Assembly (NCBI RefSeq): GCF_017562075.2
Contig: NC_054084.1
Location: 47,090,697 to 47,154,696, forward strand
DNA from: Anopheles merus
Taxonomy: Eukaryota > Arthropoda > Insecta > Diptera > Culicidae
Direction of reading: 5' to 3'
Length of the DNA: 64,000 bases
The position numbers were made by a program, and so were the translations under genes. This document shows positions 1-9,161 of this stretch, piece after piece (the first letter of the stretch is position 1; the number at the start of each line of letters is the position of its first letter). A model generated the notes under the pieces. The model searched no databases, had not been told where the DNA came from, and was given only the letters and a program-made list of their open reading frames with translations.

Positions 1-515
1 TGGCAACCAGATTTACACACGTAAGTTGGCAACCGGCATACCCGGGTATTCCACACGTTTTTATGCAAAAAATTAACGATTTTCATAGGTAAACAATGCT
101 TTCTATATTTTAATGCTGTAAGCAAGTAATGCCGACCATATATTCTCTTCTACTTTATTTATTCATTAATTTTTTGAATTTTATTATAAAAATAACGGTC
201 AAATTGAAATTTGGAATCGCCTGAATTTGATTAAAAAATAAGCACAATACGAAAAGAGGAAGAAGAGAAACGTCATTCTCCATACAAAATGTATGGAATA
301 CCCGGGTATGCTGGTTGCCAACTTACGTGGTAAAGTTAAAAAAAAAATAAAATACTTACAGGCTGTTTAAAATTACAACTTTTGCACCAAAAAATCATAA
401 CTTAAAAGTTGGGAGGCTACGAAAAATTTCAGGTCAATAAAAGCAATGAATCAAAAGTTATTGCAGTTCGAAGTTGAAAAAAATACCCGGGTATCCGGTT
501 GCCAACTTAAAGGTT
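1..515. repeat. Inverted-repeat MITE with CCCGGG-centred termini, plus a third partial terminus
   Basis: Two 35-bp arms at 19-53 and 294-328 are inverted copies differing at one base. They begin ACGTAAGTTGGCAACC and each contains the palindrome ATACCCGGGTAT. The 240 bp between them are AT-rich and non-coding. A third, related terminus lies at 483-510 in the same orientation as the right arm, and another fragment (TGGCAACCAG) opens the window. This suggests one element nested in, or deleted from, a second copy. No transposase is present, so it is a non-autonomous DNA transposon. I could not define a target duplication, so the superfamily is unknown. Confidence 0.7.
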
Positions 516-1172
516 AAGGCTCCAGTTTAAGGGAATTTGCTCGAATTCCCGATTGTTCGTGCTATAAAATGTCAGTTGGGATGGAATTTGACACCCGCAG
601 CGGGTGACAGCCCGCAACCGCATGCGTCAGAATCAAACAATTTTGATTTTTCCGCACGAACGCCCGCACGCCCGCAGTAGCGATTACCGCTGCCTAAATT
701 GTCACCAGTACTACGAAAGGTACATGGACCAAGGTGGAGGAAGCGTTCAAAGTGAAATGGGAGAGGGGGCACAAAAGTTCACTTTGAAACGAGCACTGTA
801 GGTAAGTAAAGGAAGGGTAGAGAAAATGAGCGAGATGCAGCAATATTCGAATGTCAAAAACTCTCCTCGCTATGTTGTACGGGGAACGCGAATGACAGGA
901 GAAAGACGAAGAAGAAAACAAAACAAAACTGTGGACAGGGTTTGGCGAACAGCACTGATCAAGGAAGTATTGGTTGCGCGCTTCTAACGCGAAAACAAAG
1001 TGTATCCATATGGATTTCGATGACGGTATTGACTTAAATCATCAAACACAGAAAACCTATTCTTTAATAGTGACAAAAAAGTAATAGACCGTGTTCGTGA
1101 CCTTCCAAAGCAGAAAATAATAGTAATAATAATAATAAGTTTTAGTTCAGCCCTCGTGTTCTCTGGCGTAAG

Positions 1173-2796
1173 ATGGAGCGAACGCGAAGGCCGAGAAATG
1201 TAAACATGTACTTTTTGTTAGCTAGCAATGCGGTTTCTTCTAACAATGGATGTTTGTTTTTTTATTTGTGCTTTTCAGCCGGTCCAGGATCAGTACACGA
1301 TTTTACGCTTAATAAACCAAGTAAAGCGACATTCCTGCATATGGGACGATTCTGATTCCAACTATCGCAATTCAGTCGCAAGGACGGAGGCTTGGAATGC
1401 TATAGCCAAACAAACCGGGATATTCGTCCCTATCCTTATAAGAAAGTGGCGAAGCTTGACTTGTTCGTATCGCAGAATTAAAGCCGAACTGATTAAAAAA
1501 CAGGCACAACATCCCGGTAACTGCAATATTATGCTAAGCCAATGTGCGAGCAGAGTAGATTGACAAAATCCTTCTTTTTAGGTAAGGGCTTGAAATCATC
1601 CTGGTTCGCATATAATGCGATGGAGTTTTTGGAAAATATGCAAAGGGGCCACCGCAAAAGGGGAACGGTATGTATAGTCCGTAGGAAAAGTTACATGCAA
1701 TAACAGTTAAAGTGTGATGGATACTAATAACCATTAATCAATAATAATGATTCCTATTACCATTGATCAACAGCTAAAATATTTACTTGCGGGAACAGCA
1801 GACCATAGTAGCGCTTCAAATGACAGCCAACTTGATGACTTTATCGATCAGGAAGAGCACTTAGAAGAGATGGAAGAAATTTTTGAAATTGAACCAGAAG
1901 CCCAATCGCCGGCAACAGATATCGAGTGCAATGAACTTGATGCAGAGCTGAACGACAACAGTCCAGCCACGTGTTGGCTCCAGCCACAACCAGATAATGG
2001 AGACGAATATCAAGAAGATATTGAATCATCGTTTGAAAAACGTTATCTTAACGAACAACGAAAATCGGTTCTACTATATGAACTGAATGAAAAGCTCGAG
2101 AAGGATTTAGCTGAACAGAAAGCTAAGATTGAGGTAGTAGTGTAACATTAGTGTCTGATTAATTAACCGTTAACATCAATAGTCATCAACATGTATTCGA
2201 TTTATTTAAAGGTACAACGTTTGAAGATAGAACGCTTAGAACAGAAATTGAAAGATACCGAACAAAAACTGGCAAGCTTCACAGAAAAACGACAAGTACA
2301 TTTGAAAGAATTGGTTTTTTCATACTTACAACAAATTAACTAGTGTTTTCTCTTGCAGGAAGATGACGACGAAATAACCTCGACTGGAGGGGCATATCCC
2401 AAAACTGCAGAAGTTTCCGGTTTATTAGGTTGTAGCGAAAGTGTAACAGTACCTGCCACTCTGTCCGTTTTAAGTTCTCCAAATCGATGCGTAGAAGAGC
2501 AATCTGATCCGTTGTCCAGCGCGCTAGGTCCAAATCAATTGAGTGGCACTGTTTACACTGGGAGAAGTATGAAAGTTTCTCAATTAATTACAAACTCGTT
2601 GAAAAGATTGCAAACTTCGGTTCAGCAACTGGCCAACAAAAATACGCGCCGTTATAGTGGTTTTGGAGATTTTATGGTCAGTGAACTGAATGAGATGGAT
2701 GAGGCGACAAGCTTAAGATTGATAAATGAAATGACTTCGTTGCTAAAAACGGCATCGGATGGTGTTGTCCGCAACAACAAAGACGTAAACGAATAA
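1173..2796 (+). CDS. MADF/BESS-domain protein, probable transcription regulator (6 exons)
   Basis: Proposed coding exons are 1173-1199, 1279-1516, 1582-1667, 1774-2133, 2212-2295 and 2359-2796. All introns are GT-AG with matching phases, giving about 410 residues. Exon 2 encodes a MADF domain (Adf-1 type, Myb/SANT-like) at about residues 14-75: LINQVKRH, then the WDDSDSNYR segment, AWNAIAKQTG and IRKWRSLTCSYRRIK. Exon 3 continues the short basic stretch that usually follows. Exon 4 is very acidic. Exon 5 is a short coiled coil (about 28 residues). The C-terminus (FGDFMVSELNEMDE and following) looks like a BESS motif, which mediates protein contacts in this family. MADF/BESS proteins are nuclear DNA-binding regulators; the targets of this one cannot be read. 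The ATG at 1173 has a purine at -3 and splices in phase 0 to the MADF exon. Family call is firm, orthologue unknown. Confidence 0.8.
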
Positions 2797-2797
2797 A
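2792..2797 (+). terminator. AATAAA polyadenylation signal overlapping the MADF gene stop codon
   Basis: AATAAA spans the TAA stop (2794-2796). A second AATAAA lies near 2989-2994. If the first is used, the 3' UTR is only a few tens of bases. Which one is used cannot be told from sequence. Confidence 0.35.
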
Positions 2798-3251
2798 GAT
2801 GGCATAACTAAAGTTTCAGCACACGTAACTTTATAAAGCAAATAGCAGTTACTCGTTTGGCGAACTTCCAACGGGTGCGATTTCTCCGTATTTACGTATT
2901 TTATAATCAAACCTGTCGCAAACGACAATAGAGTAAGCAGATAGAAACACTTTTTGTGAATATATTGCATACTCTTTCTCATCATGTAATAATAAAGTTC
3001 AATTAATTTGATAAACGGTGCGATCATCCGTTCGATAATCCAAAACTCTTTTCGACAACTTCCGATAGTCGCCACTAGATGGCGTTAGTGAACCCAGTTG
3101 GGCTAACCCAGTGGTCGGCAATCTTTGCGGTAGAAAAAAACATTTTTTTAATAAAATGAAGTAGAGTTCTATAAAATATATGACTAGAAAGGATCCATCA
3201 CTTTTTACTTGTGGATTTACTTGTGGCTCGTGTTCCGTACTTTGCTGATCA
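2798..3251. other. Non-coding, downstream of the MADF gene
   Basis: Probable 3' UTR, then AT-rich spacer. The segment around 3110-3127 (CAGTGGTCGGCAATCTTT) resembles the terminus of some hAT-type elements, but I see no partner end. Confidence 0.3.
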
Positions 3252-3493
3252 CCCAAGCGCCACAGATTAAGCTTAAACGACTGGAAAATCGAATATCCAT
3301 AGACAAAAAAAAAACAAAAGCTCCATACCTTCATTGGTTTGCTCAATAGGTGGCATATTACAACTCATCATTATATTGCTGTCCTTTTTTTGCAATGTGT
3401 TTGGACAAGTTTCATCTAATCATGACCTATATAGCTTTCAAATTTTCCGAGCAAAAATCTATATGAATGGTCTTGTGGTCAGCTACGTGAGTA
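3252..3493. mobile_element. Family-D MITE, 5' part (copy D0), interrupted by copy D1
   Basis: This begins CCCAAGCGCCACAGATTAAG, as in the complete 578-bp copies, and follows their sequence with scattered differences up to GTGAGTA at 3493, where D1 is inserted. A few matching bases (TATCAA) resume after D1 at 4072 before the sequence jumps to another family-D start. D0 is therefore truncated on its right and older than D1. Confidence 0.7.
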
Positions 3494-4071
3494 CCCAAGC
3501 GCCACAGATTAAGCTTAAACGACTGAAAAATTGAATATCCATATAAAAAAAATGAAAGCTCCACAGCTTCATTGGTTTGATCAATAGATGGCGTATTACA
3601 ACTCATCATTATATTGCTATCCTTTTCTTGCAATGTGTTTCGCTATTCTACCTATTATATAGCCTTCTAACTTTCCGAGCAAAAATCTATATGAATGGTC
3701 GTGTGGTCAGATACATGGGTATCAACACCAACGACCATCACTCAAATCTCACTTGCTTCAGTACTGGTGGTTTCCATTGGAGTTTAGTATTTAAACAATC
3801 GTATCGCCGTTCTAGTTCTAGCGATGCATAACTTCAATGCGAAACCATACAACAGTACAGAGGAAATGAGAAAGCTCTCCTCCAAGCGATGAATCTCAAC
3901 TGGTTGGGGTATCCCACCAACAGATAGCGCCACCAGCTTTTTTGCTATTTTTAGAATGCATGAGTCGTTTGGCGTCTGCTAAACGAAGTCTTTCTATATT
4001 CCGTTTAGGTAGAGAACTTGAGTCGTTTAGAAGCCGTTTAGTGGTCGTTTAGTGGATTTGTGGCACTTGGG
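3494..4071. mobile_element. Complete family-D MITE (copy D1, 578 bp) with TA target duplication
   Basis: Termini are CCCAAGCGCCACA and TGTGGCACTTGGG, inverted over 13 bp with one mismatch. It is flanked by TA on both sides (3492-3493 and 4072-4073) and inserted in D0. The right subterminal part carries repeated CGTTTAG motifs (3966-4055), possible transposase-binding sites; the left end carries the complement (TTAAACGACT). It has no coding capacity. It is almost identical to copy D2 at 6366-6943, also exactly 578 bp, so the family moved recently. The superfamily is uncertain; TA insertion fits Tc1/mariner-like or related transposases. Confidence 0.8.
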
Positions 4072-4078
4072 TATCAAT

Positions 4079-4837
4079 CCAAGCGCCACAGATTAAGCTT
4101 AAACGACTGGAAAATCAGATATCCCCCAAATAGCCAGAATTGCTTAAGCAGCTCATTTTGGCACGCTAAAGATCGCTGCTCTAATTCGCCTTTTGCAGTA
4201 GATAAACAGCATCAAAGTTCTATGTGGGTCTTTCAAACAGCGCCTAAGCAGCTTCTTTATGCCACGATGCCAGGGATTATTTTTCTTTGTGTTTTATTTT
4301 CAAGCAAGCGTCATAGATGAAATAAACAACAAGATTTGTTTCGTTTAAACACATTTGTATATTTTTAAATCTTTTATATTGATGAATTACACAAAATTTT
4401 ACACAATTTACTGATAAGTCACAATCACTTCACTCAACATTCATTCTTCAATCAACGAATCTATCTTGTGCAGCAGCAATGAGATTATTGCCGGCGTCCG
4501 TCTTTGACACTTTGACAAGAGCCATCTCGTACCGATGTCATGCATTAAAAAGCTATAAAGTTCCACCAAGTTCGGTACGCTTTCTTAACAAGCCTTCAAG
4601 TTCCATCATGAACCCTACACATAGCGCTAATCAGCCGCAAAGTTCTAAGGAGTACCATGTGCCTGTTAAAAAGCTCCATAGTTCCGCAAAGTACCGTCTA
4701 TCTCTTAATCAGCCACAAAGTACGACATTCGAACGATTTTTCGTTAAACAGCCCTAAATCAGCTATAAAGTACGAGCTGGCTATTTGGGCCATAGACAAA
4801 AAATGAACTCACTATAGCTTCATTGGTTTGCTCAATA
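4079..4837. mobile_element. Family-D MITE start (copy D3) split by a family-A MITE
   Basis: The stretch 4079-4124 repeats the family-D 5' end and continues at 4790-4837 (CCATAGACAAAAAATGAAC and on), with the complete element 4125-4789 between. The uninterrupted order is seen in D0 at about 3286-3354. D3 is broken again at 4838 by a second family-A fragment. Confidence 0.65.
4125..4789. mobile_element. Complete family-A MITE (665 bp) with 13-bp perfect TIRs
   Basis: Termini CCCAAATAGCCAG and CTGGCTATTTGGG are perfectly inverted. The interior is non-coding; open frames in it have no recognisable product. Subterminal motifs recur, such as CAGCYACAAAGTWC near the right end and AAGCAGCTT near the left. 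It sits in D3, where the uninterrupted target reads ATATCCATAGAC, so CC is apparently duplicated here; the other complete copy (5388-6052) has TA. Copy lengths are identical (665 bp). Confidence 0.8.
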
Positions 4838-5161
4838 CCCCAAATAGCCTGCTCGTACTTTATAGCTGATTTGGGGGTGTTTAACGAAAAATCGTTCCGA
4901 TGTCGTACTTTGTGGCTGATTAAGAGATAGACCCCAAATAGCCAGAATTGCTTAAGCAGCTCATTTTGGCACGCTAAAGATCGCTGCTCTAATTCGCCTT
5001 TTGCCGTAGATAAACAGCATCAAAGTTCCAGGCGGTCCTTTTAAATAGCGCCTAAGCAGCTTCCATATGCCACGATGCCAGGGATTATTTTTCTTTGTGT
5101 TTTATTTTCAAGCAAGCGTCATCGATGAAATAAACAACAAGATTTGTTTCGTTTAAACACA
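4838..5161. mobile_element. Two family-A MITE fragments head to head
   Basis: Positions 4838-4930 are the inverted 3' end of family A (CCCCAAATAGCC, then GCTCGTACTTTATAGC). From 4933 to 5161 the sequence is the 5' third of family A in direct orientation, ending at CGTTTAAACACA, where element X starts. The left fragment follows TA (4836-4837) inside D3. The two ends make a broken foldback rather than a complete element. Confidence 0.65.
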
Positions 5162-5387
5162 TAGGGTAACTGTACCAGTTTTCGGCACGCTAGTGCAGCA
5201 GTTTCACAAAAACTGCTCACAAGTAAACATTTTTTATTATTTTTCATGAAAGTGATGTTATTCTGGTTGATAAACTATCATAATATGTTACACTATTTTT
5301 TATTTGCCGGTTCAAAGCCCTTTTTATAAATATTCGTAAAAATGCAAACATTGCTTTTGCTCCTATTTTCGGCAGGTTGTGTTCCTA

Positions 5388-6052
5388 CCCAAATAGCCAG
5401 AATTGCTTGAGCAGCTCATTTTGGCACGCAAAAGATCGCTGCTCTAATTCGCCTTTTGCAGTAGATAAACAGCATCAAAGTTCTATGTGGGTCTTTCAAA
5501 CAGCGCCTAAGCAGCTTCCTTATGCCACGATTCCAGGGATTATTTTTCTGTGTGTTTTATTTTCAAGCAAGCGTCATCGATGAAATAAACAACAAGATTT
5601 GTTTCGTTTAAACACATATGTATATTTTTAAAACTTTTGTATTGATGAATTACACAAAATTTTACACAATTTACTGATAATTCACAATCACGTCACTCAA
5701 TATTCCTTCTTTAATTAACTTATCTAACTTGTACAGCAGCAATGAGATGATTGACGGCGTCTCTCTTTGACACTTTGACAAGATCCACCTTGTACCGATG
5801 CCATGCATTAAAAAGCTATAAAGTTCCACCAAGTTCGATACACACTCTTAACAAGCCTTAAAGTTCTATCATGAACCCTACACATAGTGCTAATCAGCCG
5901 CAAAGTTCCAAAGAGTACCATGTGGCTATTAAAAAGCTCCATAGTTCCGCAAAGTACCGTCTATCTCTTAATCAGCCACAAAGTACGACATCGGAACGAT
6001 TTTTCGTTAAACAGCCCTAAATCAGCTATAAAGTACGAGCTGGCTATTTGGG
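5388..6052. mobile_element. Complete family-A MITE (copy C, 665 bp) inside X, TA target duplication
   Basis: It has the same termini and length as the copy at 4125-4789. TA flanks at 5386-5387 and 6053-6054 restore X as CCTATTTTCGGCAG when the element is removed. Divergence from the first copy is a few per cent by eye. Confidence 0.8.
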
Positions 6053-6365
6053 TATTTTCGGCAGCGCGAATACGGGTCAGAAAATGTTATTTTCTATGTA
6101 AATATGCACAAAAAAAAATTTTAAAGCAATTTTACACTCTTACTTTCCTAATACTGATGTTAAAAAGCACTTTAATTAATAATTTTATGTTGCTTATTTT
6201 GGCCCGTTTTGACAGCCATTTTGATGCGACGTTTAAACAGAGCAGCCATTGACAGTTTGATGGTCATAGCGTACGGTGCGAATTGGCTTACAAATATTTA
6301 TTTTTCTCTTAAGTTAGTGCATTGTTTGTCGTAAAATTGGTGATATTTGGTACAAGAAAGGTCAT

Positions 6366-6943
6366 CCCAAGCGCCACAGATTAAGCTTAAACGACTGAAA
6401 AATTGAATATCCATATAAAAAAAATGAAAGCTCCACAGCTTCATTGGTTTGATCAATAGATGGCGTATTACAACTCATCATTATATTGCTATCTTTTTCT
6501 TGCAATGTGTTTCGCTATTCTACCTATTATATAGCCTTCTAACTTTCCGAGCAAAAATCTATATGAATGGTCGTGTGGTCAGATACATGGGTATCAACAC
6601 CAACGACCATCACTCAAATCTCACTTGCTTCAGTACTGGTGGTTTCCGTTGGAGTTTAGTAATTAAACAATTGTATCGCCGTTCTAGTTCTAGCGATGCA
6701 TAACTTCAATGCGAAACCATACAACAGTACAGAGGAAATGAGAAAGCTCTCCTCCAAGCGATGAAGCTCAACTGGTTGGGGTATCCCACCAACAGATAGC
6801 GCCACCAGCTTTTTTGCTATTTTTAGAATGCATGAGTCGTTTGGCGTCTGCTAAACGAAGTCTTTCTATATTCCGTTTAGGTAGAGAACTTGAGTCGTTT
6901 AGAAGCCGTTTAGTGGTCGTTTAGTGGATTTGTGGCACTTGGG
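6366..6943. mobile_element. Complete family-D MITE (copy D2, 578 bp)
   Basis: It is nearly identical to D1 (3494-4071), with only a handful of differences and the same length. Its right flank TAGCACTATG is internal family-A sequence, so it inserted at a TA inside copy E. The left flank is element X sequence, which requires a deletion of the E left end. Confidence 0.8.
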
Positions 6944-7448
6944 TAGCACTATGTGTAGGGTTCATGATAGAACTTTAAGGCTTGTTAAGAGTGTGTATCG
7001 AACTTGGTGGAACTTTATAGCTTTTTAATGCATGGCATCGGTACAAGGTGGATCTTGTCAAAGTGTCAAAGAGAGACGCCGTCAATCATCTCATTGCTGC
7101 TGTACAAGTTAGATAAGTTAATTAAAGAAGGAATATTGAGTGACGTAATTGTGAATTATCAGTAAATTGTGTAAAATTTTGTGTAATTCATCAATACAAA
7201 AGTTTTAAAAATATACATATGTGTTTAAACGAAACAAATCTTGTTGTTTATTTCATCGATGACGCTTGCTTGAAAGTAAAACACAAAGAAAAATAATCCC
7301 TGGAATCGTGGCATAAGGAAGCTGCTTAGGCGCTGTTTGAAAGACCCACATAGAACTTTGATGCTGTTTATCTACTGCAAAAGGCGAATTAGAGCAGCGA
7401 TCTTTAGCGTGCCAAAATGAGCTGCTTAAGCAATTCTGGCTATTTGGG
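6944..7448. mobile_element. Inverted, truncated family-A MITE (copy E)
   Basis: This is the reverse complement of family A, lacking the last 160 bases or so of the right end. It ends with CTGGCTATTTGGG followed by TA (7449-7450) and the X sequence TTTTCGG. The missing part lies where D2 joins X. Both D2 and the lost E end begin CCCAA, so a deletion through that short homology explains the junction. Confidence 0.7.
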
Positions 7449-7828
7449 TATTTTCGGTAGCATTTAAAGTGAAAAATAACCTGTTTATCGTGATTTTAAA
7501 ATTCCGAACAAGTTAGAATAAATTAAATAAGCATAAAATCTTTAATATACACCACTTTTTCATTGTTTTACTGTTCTGATTCTCTTAATCACAAAACCTG
7601 CCGAACTATTGGCTGACAGCAAAGCTGCCGAAAAAAGCACAATTTATTTGATATTTTGAAAAAATACGTAATGAAATGGTGTGAAACTTCGTATGTGAAT
7701 ATCAAATAATTACACTTTCACTACAAAATTGTGTTTTGTGAAATTTTTTACCACATTTGTGCAGAATTTCACGTTTTTAGCTACTCTGCCGAAAATAGGT
7801 ACACTGCCGAAAACTGGTACAGTTACCC

Positions 7829-9161
7829 TACTAAGGATATTCAAAACATGTTACCAGCAAAGAAGCGTTTTCTGAAGCGTTTGGCAGCTGTCAGTTGTTA
7901 TGTTGCGCTCCGTGTTATGCAGTGTGGAGTCCTGCGGATACACGATTTTTGCGGTACCGCGACTATCTCGGTTCGTCTATTTCCAGCCATAGAATAATTG
8001 TTAATTGGGCATCCCTTGACATCGGTAAGTGACGTTTGGGCTACAACCCTGGAAGACAGTTGTTGTCATTTTTCTTCAATAGTTTTTGTGAATCTTCAAA
8101 GGAAAAAACCTACTTTTTGGAGGCTCCGTCAACGAAGGGCTAGAAGGAATTTTCCAGATGAGATATCTTGGTGCGTTACCAAAAAGGCTTAGGTATTTCT
8201 AATCTGAAAGCAATCATTATCGTTGTCGCTACCGGGAGCTGCTGTGATTGTGAATTTCCAGGGTTAGGGGAAGAAGAGAAAAATATGAATTTTCTGTCGG
8301 CCATTTTGGCCGGTATTGGTTTTCGGTGTTGCAAATAGAGTAAAGAGAACGGAAGACAGAAAGAGAGACATTGTGCGAACAAAAGTTACAGGAGAAGAAT
8401 ATTAGCGAATTTGGTTCGACTGAAAATCGTCCAGGTACCGGGGCCGAAAGGGAATGATAGTGCACCGTCCATAAAATTGTAACTTTCCTAATTGATAATA
8501 AGTAGATGTGTTGGTGTTCGGTGCGTAGGATGGTGGTGCCGGAAGGAGTGCAGAAGGCGTATCTGATATTTTTTGTTGCCGAAAGGACCCATAAGTTCTT
8601 ATCGATTTTCTTTGCGTATTATTTATTACCTAGTTATTTGTGCACGGCCCAGTTCGGAGAGATGCATTGTGTTTCACTCTGTGGCAGAGGAAAATGTTTG
8701 GTATAAGAAAACTGTATCGATGGTTGATAATTTATTGAAGTTTTTGGGAATAAATGTGTACGAAGAGCACGTAGAACACGGTGTGTTCATGGCGAATGGT
8801 GGTAGTTAGTGCGTGAAATTTCAACAGAAATCGTTTAGGATAGTACATTAATACGTAATGACAACATATTCGAGACATTTCTTATTGTTCTTTTTATAAG
8901 ATCTTTGCGTTTTGCGTAAATTTAGGTGAATTCTGTTGGGCGTGTTGATTTAAAGATGATCGTGTAACGCGATAAATAAGGACACAGCCGACGGAATAGG
9001 ATCCGCGAGTGTGTGTGATAATAATTCTGTAACCCTCGATCATTTTTTCTGCTTTTACACAGAATAACATCTAAAACTGCATCAGACTAGTGAGTCGTTT
9101 CGATACAAGAAAAAAACGATACATTTACGAGCAGGCGACTGGGACGTGTCTCGTTGTTGCT
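7829..9161. other. Upstream region of the fat facets gene
   Basis: No coding exon is convincing. A donor-like GTAAGT lies at 8024-8029 and an initiator-like TCAGTT near 7891-7896, so one or more 5' UTR exons may lie here. The first in-frame ATG of the gene is 9162; TAG precedes it in frame upstream of 9090. Confidence 0.35.

Larger units (their letters stand above)
5164..7828. mobile_element. Composite element X: 24-bp perfect TIRs, TA flanks, hosting three nested MITEs
   Basis: The outer ends are perfectly inverted over 24 bp: GGGTAACTGTACCAGTTTTC plus four bases at 5164-5187, and the complement at 7805-7828. TA flanks both sides (5162-5163, 7829-7830). Without the nested elements X would be roughly 0.9 kb and non-coding. 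Its interior repeats the terminal motif TTTTCGGCA or its complement TGCCGAAA at least five times (near 5367, 6056, 7451, 7600, 7625, 7786). Nested inside are family-A copy C, family-D copy D2 and a truncated inverted family-A copy E. The left flank is family-A sequence but the right flank is not, so the site has also been rearranged. Confidence 0.7.

Noticed and set aside
4060..6703. Open frames repeated inside the MITE nest (for example 4060-4320, 5377-5583, 3577-3831, 6449-6703)
   Set aside because: They recur because the MITEs recur; frames are short, not conserved as protein and span element borders.
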